DNA from: Branchiostoma floridae
Lineage: Eukaryota > Chordata > Leptocardii > Amphioxiformes > Branchiostomatidae
DNA: 64,000 nt
NCBI RefSeq assembly: GCF_000003815.2
Contig: NC_049991.1
Span: forward strand, 1,717,718-1,781,717
Direction of reading: 5' to 3'
The translations under genes were made by a program, and so were the position numbers. The notes beneath the pieces are model-generated. The model worked only from the letters and a program-made list of their open reading frames with translations. It ran no database searches and was not told the DNA's origin. How positions within the stretch are numbered: the first letter of the stretch is position 1; every line of letters begins with the position of its first letter. This document shows positions 43,510 through 55,161 of the stretch, one piece after another.

Positions 43510-43530
43510 GTATCGTTGATTTTTTTCTTC

Positions 43531-45375
43531 CTAGTTTCTTTTCTTTTTTATGTCATCATCTGTATAAGGCACTGTTGACATGTTATCTACCAAAGTACTA
43601 GCAGTTCTGTTGGTGAAAGTAGCATTATTGGACCCAGAAAAGCAGTGACTTCGTTTCTGAACCGAAACGTGGTGAACGGAAGCCTTGCTTTTGATCATCT
43701 TTACTCGTTGAAAGTAATACCTTTTTCTCAGATAGTTTAAATAATGTATTGACCACAACTTCAACTTGGCACAGTATCTTGAATCTACGTAGAATTCTTC
43801 GTTCCACCTAGACGCCCCGACACGTATGTTCAACATAGACCGCGACGACTGGCAAAAATGCATGACGTCATTGTGTAGTGCCTCGAAGTGGCGAACTTCC
43901 TCCCAGAAATCCGGCCCCTGCTCTTCAATCTTTTTCCACAAGGTGGCGTTAAAGTGATTGTATAACGCGTAGTCAACGTTGGACCACTTCTGATGTATCC
44001 TCCTCTGCTTGGTGGTAAGCTTCGTTCCCTTATACTGGTAGTTCCTCTTGTTCTGTCTCCAGTATAAAATATCTGACAAGGACCAGCAAAGATACCGCTT
44101 CAGCAAAACCAACGATTCATCCAAATGCTCCAGAATAATCACTAGCACAAAATCTTCATCCATCTTGCTAATAAACTCCTTTATTGCGGTGTCGTTGTCC
44201 GATTGAGTTCGGATTGGAAACCCCAAGTCAAAAGCCATGAAGTTCCTTGTTTTAGAGGGTATTATATCGCGACGCCGTGCTTCGTACATCGCCGGCGACT
44301 TGAGAAATTCTCCGACAGGATTTTTACCGAGGACTCTGTAGACTCTGGCGAGTTTGTACCAGTTAAAGACGGATTTTAGATGACTGAACGGTTCTCGTAT
44401 TGTAGTGATATACTTCGTATCCCTGGGCATGACACTGCCTATTGTAGATTTATTGAACACAACGTGTTGTACAAGAATGTTGTATTCTCCAGTCAAGGAG
44501 GGTAGAAAGTCACTCTCGCTCATCTGCTTGGGCCAGCCCAAGTTGATCCCTTTCCGAGGAAGCACGAACGACAGGTTCCGAAGATCGCCGAAGCGCTGGA
44601 GAAGACACGTGAGTGTCGTTCCCCCGGCCTGGTGGAAACAATAAAACGTTTTTTTAAGTCCGGAATCAGAAGTAATTTATGTATGTAAGACACTACATTT
44701 TTGTAACAATCTTCTTTAATAAACTGGGGCCATGTTGAGTCGATTACAAGTATAACGCTAGTTCACCTTTATCCGCGGGGTAACCTATATTCGTTATTAA
44801 AAAAAATGGTATTTACGGATCTCAAGTCGATGGACGGTGGTTTCAAACTGCAATATTCAATATGCTTTTATGTATCGAAAATACTGCAATTTGAGGCCAA
44901 CGTTTGGCGACTTGCAATAAATACCCCGTTATTAACGGATATAGGTTGCCCCTCGGATTAAGGTGAACTGGCGTTATCATCTGGGAACCCCAAAACTGAT
45001 GGGAGAGTGCGAAGAAAAATATATGAATTATAAGTGGCCAGAAAGGTTGAACAAATGTCCAAACACACAATATGATGACTGGACAAAAGAGTATTCATCT
45101 CTGTTCTAGCTATAGTATGTCCGAAAACTTACTAGGACCAAAATTAGTGCTAAAATGGACTTACTTAGGCGAAATCTTACCTTGTGAACTTTGACAAAGG
45201 CGAGGTTGGTGTGTTCTTGGCACGGTCGGCATGGCAACGGGGTGCGCTCCGAGTTTTCGGGACTGAAGCCTGACGGGTAATACACGGTGTGCCCGCCATT
45301 GTACATCCCCACCCACACGAGCACACATACTGCTGACGTCACCATAAAGGCGTGCTTCCATTGCGAGGGGCACAT
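43531..45375 (-). CDS. Galactose-3-O-sulfotransferase-like gene 1 (two coding exons)
   Basis: Predicted Golgi type II enzyme that would move sulfate from PAPS to the 3-OH of galactose on a glycolipid or glycan (GAL3ST/cerebroside sulfotransferase family). Coding exons are 45375-45181 (donor CACAAG|gtaaga) and 44628-43531 (acceptor ttccaccag), phase 0, 430 residues. The N-terminus MCPSQWKHAF is followed by a hydrophobic anchor (MVTSAVCVLVWVGM). The PAPS 5'-phosphosulfate loop reads FVKVHK|AGGTTLTCLLQRFG, so the intron cuts the loop. The 3'-phosphate region is MPRDTKYITTIREPFSHLKS. Other family blocks are RNFMAFDLGF and VLVIILEHLDESLVLLKRYL. An acceptor (tttctgacag|AAATG) directly before the ATG implies an upstream non-coding exon. 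Length fits the family (about 420). The exact acceptor sugar cannot be told from sequence. Confidence 0.88.
44752..44977. mobile_element. MITE in the intron of GAL3ST-like gene 1
   Basis: Inverted ends ATAACGCTAGTTCACCTTTATCC and complement (GGATTAAGGTGAACTGGCGTTAT). Inside is 'gtaacctatat...cggatataggttgcc'. A diverged relative is at 57268-57480. Confidence 0.7.
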
Positions 45376-45718
45376 TTCTGTCAGAAACAACACATGAACG
45401 TCAAAATATTGCTATATACTTTTGAAAACTATCAAATAACTTCTATGGGATTCAATGCTAGTAATTATGAAAATGCTGATGATCTGATACATTAGAGTTG
45501 CAACACAATTGTAACGGCATTATTTCAAATGATGAAATTACTCCAGTTTGTGTCAGAAAAAAGTCGGAAACAGTATGCAAAGCAATGCGAAGATTCATTA
45601 TAAGAAGATCGTCCCTTGTCGTTGAAGATATCAATGTTTTGATTCACATTTTGGATGCATTATATAAGAATATTCTTATCGTAAAGCCAGATGGTAGACT
45701 TCACAAAACCCAACTTTG

Positions 45719-45813
45719 TGGTCAGAAACACATAGACAAAAAGATACAAAGACATACACACAAAGACATACACACACATACAGTGAGGGGAGAGAGAGAG
45801 AGGCAGATCAAGT

Positions 45814-45857
<44 letters not shown>

Positions 45858-45975
45858 GAGAGCTAAGAAGACAAAGACTCCCCCAACAATACTTCATTCT
45901 GTTGGGGAGACACACACACACACACAGAAAGAGAGAGAGATAATTAAAGAGAGAAACATACAGACAGACAGACAG
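45719..45975 (+). repeat. Complex simple repeat: CA, GA and CAGA tracts
   Basis: (CACA)n at 45750-45780, (GA)n at about 45785-45862, then ACACAC, GAGA and CAGACAGA. A 10-bp hairpin (CTCCCC...GGGGAG) lies at 45878-45909. Low-complexity frames are ignored. Confidence 0.9.
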
Positions 45976-46292
45976 GCAGACCCAGTCCCAAACAATACTT
46001 AAGTCCGTTAGTGTGATCAGTACTAGTGGAAAGAGCATACAGAGGCGATTTTCCGCAAACCGACATCCTCCAGGATGCGTGTACAATTTATGTGTCTACC
46101 GTCCCGCCATATCATTCTGCATTCAGCGCCAGCCATGCACTAAATAGCGGAAATAAATCCTCGCACAGTTGAATACTTGACTGAAGGCACAAGAGAGCTC
46201 TTCAATAAGGATACAACGCGCTCTCCCAATTTACTGCGCATTTTCCATCTTGGTGCAGAGGCGCTATATCAAAGAGAGGGAAGACGCACATC

Positions 46293-46460
46293 ATTGAAAA
46301 CCACTACAACTGATTGATTGCATGTAGGGTTTATAAACCACGATATACGCCAGCAATATTTCATGACTCAAAGCGGATTGATAGAATGGTTTATTCTTAC
46401 GTATAACGTTACATACAAAAATAGATACACTAAAAAAACATTGCAGTCTGTTATACCTTG
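46293..46460 (+). repeat. About 165-bp direct repeat, left copy
   Basis: 'cattgaaaaccactacaactgattgatt...cattgcagtctgttatacc' recurs at 47054-47215 with about 10-15% divergence, bracketing the LINE fragment. Confidence 0.75.
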
Positions 46461-46699
46461 ATAATAATGGTAATGGTTTATTTAACCGAAACTCATCGCA
46501 GCCAATCGGCTGAATTGCGAGGTTCACAAAGTTTCACACACTAATTTAAAAGCATATAACAATATACAAGTGCCTCCAATTTGCAATAATACTAAAATTC
46601 AGTTGAAACCTACAGATAAAATGGATCGTTAAAAGGACAACAACGAACAACAGGCAGTTAAGATATAGGAATAAGTTCCAGCATACTAAGTATCATTTA

Positions 46700-47065
46700 G
46701 CAGCTTCATAGCTCTCGGTATGAATGATAGTTCATGTCTTTTTGTTCGACTACGGGTAGTCATGACCTGTCTGTCACGGCGAAGTCCATAGCCACTGTGT
46801 GACTTGCGTGATACGAAGCTGTTCAGGGGATTAGTTCATCAGCCAAGACACTCTGAAAAGTGCGTAAGGTGGCTTCGTCGCGTCTGGACGACAACGTCGG
46901 CATGGAATCCGAAGAAATGCCAATGATTCTGTAGCATCGTTTTTGCACGGCTTCTAGCATGTGACTAAGGCAATTTGGCAGACCACCCCAGACAGGACTC
47001 GCATATTCCAAGATGGGCCGAATAAAAGATATATCAAAGAGACGGAGGGCCTCATTGAAAACCAC
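46700..47065 (-). pseudogene. LINE reverse-transcriptase C-terminal fragment, frameshifted
   Basis: The minus-strand frame 47065-46823 contains FDISFIRPILEYASPVWGGL and VQKRCYRIIGIS, then SRRDEATLRTF. This is the familiar segment after the catalytic palm of non-LTR reverse transcriptases. The frame breaks near 46825, and the next frame continues with HELSFIPRAMKLL, the usual protein end of such elements. A truncated, dead 3' LINE fragment; the catalytic domain is absent. Confidence 0.8.
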
Positions 47066-47215
47066 TACAACTGATTGATTCTATGTAGAGTTTATAAACC
47101 ACGATATACGCCAGCGATATTTCATTGCTCACCGTGGATTGATAGAATGGTTTATGCATGCATAAACGAACAAAATAGGTATAAAAATAACATTGCAGCC
47201 TGTTATACCTTGCTG
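47054..47215 (+). repeat. About 165-bp direct repeat, right copy
   Basis: See the left copy at 46293-46460. The LINE fragment lies between the two. Confidence 0.75.
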
Positions 47216-47484
47216 TATTTGCTAGTTTAGTGAAAAATATATACTGTTGAAGTAAAATAGAAAATGATGCATATACGGCCTCCTTTGGTCAATATTGACC
47301 ATAATAAAATCCCAATAAAAACTATGATCAAAGTAATATCGAATACGATAGGCCATACCAGGGACTATAGGTAGCAGAAGTAGTTTATATACTCGGTATA
47401 TGATAAGGATGTTTATTTTTACCATAATGAACGAAAGTATTAATATTGCCGGGTGAAAATTGCTTGGAGGCTTGTTAAGCGTTA

Positions 47485-48005
47485 GGCCACGGCAAGTAAA
47501 TTTTATGTATGACATCCTTGCGCTCATTAATCTTTGCATGATTTCAGAAAGAAAAAAAAAACAAGATTGTTTTCCCCTTCGGGAATGGACAAATAACGTT
47601 AGATTAAAATTTTGTGCTGTGGCCCAATAATCATACTTGTAGAAGTGACGCTAAGGAGGTAGCCATGACTTAAGATACAGAAGTGACACTTGTTGCAATT
47701 GTATAGTTGTAAAAGTGCAACCAAGATGGAAGCCATGACTGTAGTTGCCAGCTTGGCAAGTGATGACAGTGTACCACACTAGTGTCACTTTTTCTACACT
47801 AGTTCACTTCTTTGATACAGGAATGAATGCGCTGTTAGTTGTGATGCCACGTTTTGTCACTTCAAATCTTGTTACGACGTTTATTGTGTCTATATTAAAA
47901 ATTTAGCCATCTTGTTTCTTTTGCCCATCTTGTTTCTTTTCGCGCTATCTCATTATTTTTGCATTCTGCATAGAATGACATCCATACAATTTTCTTGCTG
48001 CGGCC
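47485..48005. mobile_element. Harbinger-like MITE, GGCCACGGCAAGTAAATTTTATG family, copy 1
   Basis: Inverted ends GGCCACGGCAAG.../...CTTGCTGCGGCC with TTA duplications (47482-47484, 48006-48008). The inside shares blocks with 50185-50849 ('gccatgactgtagttgccagcttggcaagtgat'). Non-coding. Confidence 0.78.
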
Positions 48006-48142
48006 TTACGCTGCTTAGAAGAAAGGCTTTATACGCACAGAGCGCCGCAACATATCAAACCCGTCATATAGGTAAAATTGCTTTTATCAACTACCACGCA
48101 CCCCATGAAGCGATAGTGCCGCTTCAATAGCACAGGGGCCGC

Positions 48143-48705
48143 ATTCGACAAGAACTGAGCTCTCACGTATTCTGTAACAGAGCTTTGATATTCTCTAAGC
48201 TGACACATACATGTAGATTGGCGCAGGTAAAAAACTTCCTCTGAATTTGCTTCATAAAAGGATGACTCTCTTTGTACTTTCCACTGTATCCACTCTTTAA
48301 AAGAACATGCGTAAAGAATACCTTTATTGATGCTATTAATGATTCCTTAGCAAAGGGACCTGCATTCGATTAGAGCTGAGCTCTAGATCTTATGTATTAC
48401 AGAGCTTCTTTTTTCCACTGTGCAAAATACATTCTTTAAGAACATGCGTAAAGGTTACGCTTTACGAAACCTTTATGAATGCTTCCATAGCAAAGCATTA
48501 GATTAGAACTGAGCTCTTGCGTATTCTGTAACAGAGTTTTGATATTATCTAAGCTGACACACAGAGTATTGGCGCAGGTAAAAACTGCCTCTGAATTTGC
48601 TGGATAAAAAGATGACTTTCTTTGTATTTTGCACTGTTCGAAATACATTCTTTAAGCAAATACGTAAATGATACGCTTTACGTAACATTTATGGATGCTT
48701 TAGAT
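48143..48705 (+). repeat. Three diverged tandem units of about 125-215 bp
   Basis: Each has 'gaactgagctct...gtattctgtaacagag', and units 1 and 3 have 'ttggcgcaggtaaaaa...cctctgaatttgct'. 'acatgcgtaaag' closes units 1 and 2 (acatacgtaaatg-like in 3). The middle unit is internally deleted. Confidence 0.7.
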
Positions 48706-48975
48706 GTGATTAAAGGTCAGATTTTGTTTTCAATAGAAATATGAGCGTTTTTTGGTAGAATATAGAATGTGTTTTACAACTCATAATGATGGTAAATGAA
48801 GCTGAATTATGATTTAAAAAATGCGGAAAAGACATTTTTCATAAGTTGTGTTGAGAAACTCTGTTAATCTGCTATTTAGAAACAACGTTGTTTTTCTTTG
48901 AAGAGACTAACGTATGTACACAGTTAATAGAATTTTCATCAAGCAGTGACTACTTTTCAAAGGTAAAAACACGTA

Positions 48976-49949
48976 CAGTCAAACCTGCCCAAGTCGACCA
49001 CCCGAGGGACCGGGAAAAAACGGTCGATTTGGACAGGTGGTCGCTGAGAAGAGTATCAACTCAAAACATGCCCGATGCAAAGTATAAATGGTTTCCGTTG
49101 TGTTTAATGGCAAATAGCAAGCACACTACACGCACGCAAAGACGCGAGGTCTTTAATGTCAAATACAACACGCACACTGTAAACTGTAAATTTAACCCCA
49201 AGCTTTTATCGAGCTTTTATTCGATACAGTGTTCTAAAGCTCAATATTTGTACACTAACGTTTTAGACAGTAAGGGAACTTTGATGCTGTCTGTTTACCA
49301 TACAAGACTTTATGCGTTCTTGTGTTCTTGATCACCTTGTCTGAAATAACTACGGTGCACCTTTCGAATTCAATGCCCGATAGCGTACTTACCCACCGGT
49401 GAATGTACAGTACAGTTGAACAAAAGCACTCACACAGATCTTTCTTAAAAGGTATGACCTACACGGATCGTTCTTGAAAAAGTATGAGGCTATATACGTT
49501 TCAGCATTCGTTCACCTTATGATGATATAGATTTAAAAAAAAACTTCTGTAACAACTATTAATTAAAATTACTAAAATTCGGATATTCTTACAACGAAAT
49601 TTCCTACCATATTACAGTAGACTGCCCCATTGACCCACCCATTGACCGCCGCGATCTTTATTCTAAACATAACATCGTAATGGCAGTCAAAATCCGACGC
49701 AAACTGGCCGATTTCGGTACAAAATCACGCTAGTTATCATCAAAAATCGATGAAAACATCAATTTTGAAAATGATGCGGTCGTTATGGGTCCCAATTTGG
49801 GTCGGTCGCGGTCGCGTTGGCCAGGTGGTCGTTGAGAAAAGGTCGCTTAATGCTTACGTCAATGGGAAAAAAATTCGGGACCGAGAAAAAGCGGTCGAAA
49901 TGGCCAGGTGGTCGCTGAGAAGAGGTGGTCGCTCGGGCAGGTTTGACTG
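48976..49949. mobile_element. Pogo/Tc1-like non-autonomous element, 974 bp
   Basis: Ends CAGTCAAACCTGCCC and GGGCAGGTTTGACTG are perfect inverted repeats flanked by TA on both sides. Subterminal direct repeats of GGTGGTCGCTGAGAAGA type recur at the right end. The frame at 48888-49331 crosses the left end, so it is not a gene. No transposase is seen. Confidence 0.8.
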
Positions 49950-50184
49950 TACCTCCAAATTTCCGATGGCTATCAGTCCATCTTGTTCACGGAGTGGCCT
50001 AGTTCTCGCGAGTGTTGCTTATATTTTACCTAGCTGTACAGGTGTTGCTGTTGATCAAGACCCATCAAAATCAAACTCGACTTCAGACAGTATAAAATAT
50101 TAGATAGTGAAAAATTACTGATATCATAAAATCCAGTGGGCGGGGTATAATCTAATGTCGAACAGCATTCGTGGTTTTCAGTAA

Positions 50185-50849
50185 GGCCACAGCAAGTAAA
50201 TTTTATGGATGACATCCAAAGCAGAGTGCAAAAATAATGAGATAGCCCTAGAAAAAAAACAAGATGGGTAAAAAAACAAGATGGCAAATTTTCAAAATAA
50301 ACACCATAAACGTCGAAACGAGATTTGAAGTGACAAAACATGGCATCACAACTATCAAGGCATTCATTCCCGTATATAAGACATGAACTAGAATAGTACA
50401 AGTGATACTAGTGTGGTACATTGGTATCACTTGCCAAGCTGGCAACTACAGTCATGGCTTCCGTCTTGGTTGCAGTTTTACAACTATACAACAAGTTTCA
50501 CTTCTGCAACTATAGTCATATCGAGCTACCTCCCTAGCTAGTGTCAATTTTACAAGTATGATTATTAGGCTACAACACAACATTTTTGCCTGCAAGCAGA
50601 ACTCCAGTTAGAAGCTCTGAGGAAGATGTCTGACAGACATCGAAACGTCAGCAGGTGAGATAAACTGGTTGTGTTCTTATGCCCTATGATCTACCAACCT
50701 GATGAAATTATTTTCGGAACATTTTTGCCTATTTTGGTCTATCTATATCTGACCATCCCCGAAGAGGAAAGAAAGTCTTTTTATTTCTGAAATCAGTCGA
50801 AAATAATTGAGCACGCTGATGTCATCCATAAAATTTCCTTGCTGTGGCC
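50185..50849. mobile_element. Harbinger-like MITE, GGCCACAGCAAGTAAATTTTATGG family, copy 2
   Basis: Ends GGCCACAGCAAGTAAATTTTATGG and near-perfect complement, with TAA duplications (50182-50184, 50850-50852). A foreign block at about 50600-50715 contains CTGAGGA, a GATGTC/GACATC hairpin and GAAACGTC. Confidence 0.78.
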
Positions 50850-51033
50850 TAATGTAATTACCATTTTGCTTGCGGTAAGTGTTCCATAATCTGAACTCCA
50901 GGTTTCACGTACGTCATCATTCGGAAGGGATGTCGAAAGTCTTTGGTCCGTTTTTAATAGACTATAGTACATTTATCCCTGGGTAGCAGGTGGTCTCGAC
51001 CGGTAACTTCAGACGGCACGGTATATAGCATTG

Positions 51034-51723
51034 GGCCACATCAAGTAAATGTCATCCTCTGCAAATCTTATGCCAAAGGGAAGAAAAAAGATGGCTAAAA
51101 AAAGGCAAGCTAGCTAAATTGTCAAAATGGACACTACTAACGATGTAACAAGATTTGAAGCAACAAAGGCAACAAGTCTTTCATTATCTCCATGAAAAAT
51201 GGGGATTTAGTTTTGGGTGTGTCTGCATGTATGTGTTTCCGGATTTTGTACTTTTATACTTGTACATATTTGATATGTGGGTAGGTATTGGGAAGACGAA
51301 GGTCAGGGTCAATTTTGGGCCCCCTGGTATATGACCTTGGTACTGCATCAGAAATTCGGATTTTTTTTTATCTTTTGACCTGGATGTGCTATGGTCTTAT
51401 TCGGTCTGTATTCAGAGGTGCACAGAGTAAAACTAGTGTGATAGATTGTTATCACCAAGAGGACAACTACGTACACAGTAGTACCACATTGGTGCCACTT
51501 TTATCATGAAAGCAGTTTCATTCCTACAACTACGGTCATGGCTACATGTACCTCACCAGTGTCACTTCTAAAAGCACAATACGATATCTATTTTTCATTT
51601 TCGTACTTTATTTTTATTTTTGGAAATGGTCGAAAATTGATGCGAGCGTGGATGTCATCCATATGATCAAATCAACATGGCCTCAGGCGAAAATGTCATC
51701 CATGAAATTTACTTACTGTGGCC
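51034..51723. mobile_element. Composite MITE with mixed ends
   Basis: Left end GGCCACATCAAGTAAATG; right end TTTACTTACTGTGGCC (same family as 50185-50849). Just inside the right end sits a complete opposite-family terminus (GATGTCATCCATATGATCAAATCAACATGGCC, the 10002/18876 family). Flanking triplets differ (TTG versus TTA). Confidence 0.55.
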
Positions 51724-52224
51724 TTACGTAAAGTGAGTACACGAATCACGACGACGGAAATTAATTACTGTTGTATGTTCGTACGATCGCTACCTTTGGG
51801 CATTTGTGAGGACAAAAATGTACGTCTCCTGCAAAGTTGAAGTGTCTTGGTACACAAAATTGTGTTTGGATCCATGTCGGTGGTTGTTTCTGTCACGGCT
51901 TGCTTGAAAACACTATGGCATCAAAATCGCACGACGATTGCACGACCTATATGACCGCGCACTAATGTAGTTACCATGTTGCTTGCGGTAAGTGTTCTAT
52001 AGAATCTATACCCCATGTTGCACGTAAGGCACAGAGGGTTGTGATCATTTGTATCGGAGGGGGCATGAAAAGTCTTTTGTTCGTTTTTGATTGTGGCATA
52101 AGCAATAAAATAAGAAGGAAAAGAAAACAAGAGAAACAAGATTGTGAAGTGAGGGTAAAATGATGACAAATAAAACACTAGCTTTGAACTCGAAGGATAC
52201 GTTCATGTTTTTTTTAGTCAGGCT

Positions 52225-52475
52225 ATTGGCCCGTTCACACTTGTGCATACATATTCAAGTCCTTATGAGTTGGGTATTGACATTTTTGGCTTAGGCAAAA
52301 TTTGCGGCCGAAGAGATATTTCTTCGGTTAGTTAACAGGACTGCACAGTGGTAAGTCAAAGTAAAAAAAGAAAGAAGAGAAATCATTCCCCGAAAAGCCA
52401 ACAAATGTCAATATGCAGGTTATGAAGACTAATATAACGGTACGCACAAGTTTGAATGGGGCTAATGACAGAAAA
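52225..52475. mobile_element. Inverted-repeat element, 'CCCGTTCACACTTGTGC' ends
   Basis: Left end 'ggcccgttcacacttgtgcatacatattcaagtcc' pairs imperfectly with 'cggtacgcacaagtttgaatggggcta' at the right. Related to the foldback at 63130-63425. Confidence 0.5.
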
Positions 52476-52679
52476 ATCATTCGATCCATTCATTATCTTA
52501 CAGTCTAAGTCCACCTCATATTATCATTTCTACAGCATAAGTCCACGTAATATTTTCATTTCCACTTTTTTACAGTTTAAGTCACCAATCTTATCATTTC
52601 TGATAGATTGACCTTCATTCAATAGATTGACTTATTTCCTTAATATAGACTACGGTACCACCGTTGTTTTTAAAGAACA

Positions 52680-53200
52680 AAAACACATTAAAACTCCCCA
52701 CGCGCGAGTTTCATGCCAAGGATGTTATTCTCCAAGCTTCAAGGCCAAATCGATTGACTGTTCCTTTTCCCACGACATTTGTAAGGCTGAATGGCTACAC
52801 GTCCCGCGGTGCGGCATGTCCGCCCGGTTGGGCAGACATCCCGTACACAACAGCACGCTTGTCCGTACACAGGGCGGACGACCTCTCACGTAGCCTCCAC
52901 CATAGCCTGGGTGCCAGATAGGATCGGGTAGCTAGCGAGTTTTGTTCGGGAACGCAAGGCAGTGAGCCCGCCGATCTCACATAAGCGCTCCGGGAAAAGG
53001 GCAGGTGGACCTATCGCTACTGAAAAGAGCAGGTGGACCTTCTCGGGCTTAAACTTCACGGAGTGCTAATAGGAGATCGACGGGCCTGACTGTCTTGGTC
53101 CACCGAATAAACTGTCCTAGCTACACGATCCCGGCTGGCCCCCAGGGTACCTCCACCAGGCCTTCTTAGGCTTCGGTCTCACTTCCAAAATGGGGGCCGA
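52680..53200. other. GC-richer repeat-like stretch, no gene called
   Basis: Open frames of about 85 residues overlap on both strands but show no domain or signal. Blocks such as 'cctccaccaggcctt' resemble the edge of the dispersed repeat at 2735. Confidence 0.35.
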
Positions 53201-53384
53201 CACGGATGTTTGTGAAAACGAAGAAATAAAAGTTTTTACAAGGGAATATTCACAAATCATACCAATGACTAATTTTGTTAACGTTTTGTATGTTCTGTTG
53301 CTTTTTATGTCATATTTTTCTTTTTCGAAAGCTACCCGGCCTTACCCTGGGGTTGGGAATCGGGTACCCAGCTAGGCCTTACGG

Positions 53385-53740
53385 GGGTAGGGAGATCGTA
53401 GAATTCGGCAAAATAAATCGGGAAATTGGTCGGGTGAGCTCAATCAACGCTTAGGGCGCGATCATATAGGTCGTGCTATCGTCGTACGATTTAGATGAGG
53501 TAGAATTTAGGCTGTGAAAGAACCACCTATAGACTAGGATCCTAGACAGCCTTTTGTGTTACAAGACAGCTGTACTCTGAAGGAAACATGCATGACTGTC
53601 CCGGAAAAGACACCTAAACAATCGTACGACGACCGCACGACCTTTGTGACCGTGCCCTTAGGTTCATGTTTCCATTCCGACTGCGCCGACGGCCAACTCC
53701 TGTGGTAGCAAAAATCCCTTGGCAAATTACTAAGTATTCT
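53385..53740 (+). repeat. Dispersed repeat, copy 2 (host of a MITE insertion)
   Basis: Matches 2735-2990 ('gatcgtagaattcggcaaaa', 'ggttcatg', 'ccaactcctgtggtagcaaaaatccc'). Interrupted by the 204-bp element at 53454-53657. Confidence 0.7.
53454..53657. mobile_element. MITE, 204 bp, TTA duplication
   Basis: Inverted ends of about 38 bp (GGGCGCGATCATATAGGTCGTGC...TCGTACGATT and complement), with TTA at 53451-53453 and 53658-53660. The copy of the host repeat near 2815 has a single TTA and no insert. Fragments of the same ends lie near 51928, 57790 and 58625. Confidence 0.82.
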
Positions 53741-53800
53741 CCCTATAGCTATAACAGCCGGCGTAGTCAATCTGGTACGCACAAACACACGGATGTCCCT

Positions 53801-54028
53801 GTAACATACATTCTCATAATTCCACCAGGTGTCATTATACCGCCACCTCAAAAAACGTTGTTATAGAGGCCTTCCCAAGATTGTCTTGAACACCGAATGT
53901 TAATTTCCTAAATGTAATACAATTCAGATATTTATGTGTTGAAGACAATCTTGAGAAGGCCTCTACAACAACGTTTTTTGAGGTGGCGGTACAATGGCAC
54001 CTGGTGGAATTATGCGAATGTATGTTAC
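53801..54028. mobile_element. 228-bp foldback element
   Basis: Two 87-nt arms (53801-53887, 53942-54028) are reverse complements with about five mismatches around a 54-nt spacer. The outer ends are GTAACATACATTC and complement. ATGTC lies outside both arms (imperfect flank). Confidence 0.8.
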
Positions 54029-54029
54029 A

Positions 54030-55150
54030 TGTCACTGCGTCTAGCTATAGGTAAACAATTGAACCCCAGAAACGTAAGATCAAAACAAAAAATAGGGGTG
54101 CTTTTGAAATATCACAATGTTTATAAAGTGTGAAATAAACAACTTGCAAACAACCGGCTTCATTTTCAGTTTCAAAGAAGACATCAAGCTCCGAAATGGT
54201 AACGTAGGTATAGAACCCTATTCTGTATATATACTGTATGTACATTCAATGACTTAATCTTAGTATGTTGGGATTTGGATTATTCTCTTGGAGTTAGCCC
54301 GTATTCAATCACTATATGTTAGTACGTTTGTGTTTAATTTTGTCCATTTCCAAATAGCTCGATGGGCACGGATTTGCAATAAAACCTTTATTTGTTATCG
54401 CACAGGTACCATCTATAATGATCCAACGAACCGATCGTGAGATACAGTTTCGAACAGCACAAATAAAACTCGGACAATTTCAAAACCTCCCGTCAGAAGG
54501 TGACTCTCTTTTCCCGGGGGGAACAACAATAACAACAACAACAACAACAATCCTTTGTCATGTCACAAAAATAAGAGACGCATGAAACATTTCATGTCTG
54601 GAAAACTACTTTTCTCTTCGACCTAGTTTCCATGTTGTTTCTCCTCTCCAAAAAAAAACCACCCGCTAACCTCCCCGTATTAAATTAGATGTAACAGTCG
54701 ACTGGACATCTTCCAAGATTTAAAGTCATGCTTTTCTAATCACTTTTACGTTATAGTATCCGTTTATGCATTGTTCTCGACTGTATATTTTTGGAATGGT
54801 GCAAGTGGAAAAACAATAAGAATCACACGCCTGTAACGCAAGATGTGCGATATGCTCATTTTTCATACAGGCTCCGTCGGTTGACATATGAGGAGCATTA
54901 ATTCATGTAGAGCGTTGTAATTAGGATTTCATTGTGACTGATTTCTCCACAGACAATCCGATGCTTACATGCCATGAATATTCCCTCTCTTGCATTTGTT
55001 TCACGGTGTTGAAGTCGAGTTTGATTTCTAGCCTTTTTCTATGTGAAAATTACATGACAACAGAGTCACTCCTAGCGACAATCAACGCCTAAAAAACACA
55101 TATTTCTTACAATTTTTAAAATGTCTACATACGTTACATAACGTTAGATT
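54030..55150. other. Intergenic, no gene seen
   Basis: AT-rich; contains a (CAA)n tract at about 54523-54550. No exon supported. Confidence 0.5.
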
Positions 55151-55161
55151 GAGACGAAGGA

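Noticed and set aside
48888-49331. 147-codon frame
   Set aside because: It crosses the left terminal repeat of a TA-flanked transposon and has no domain.
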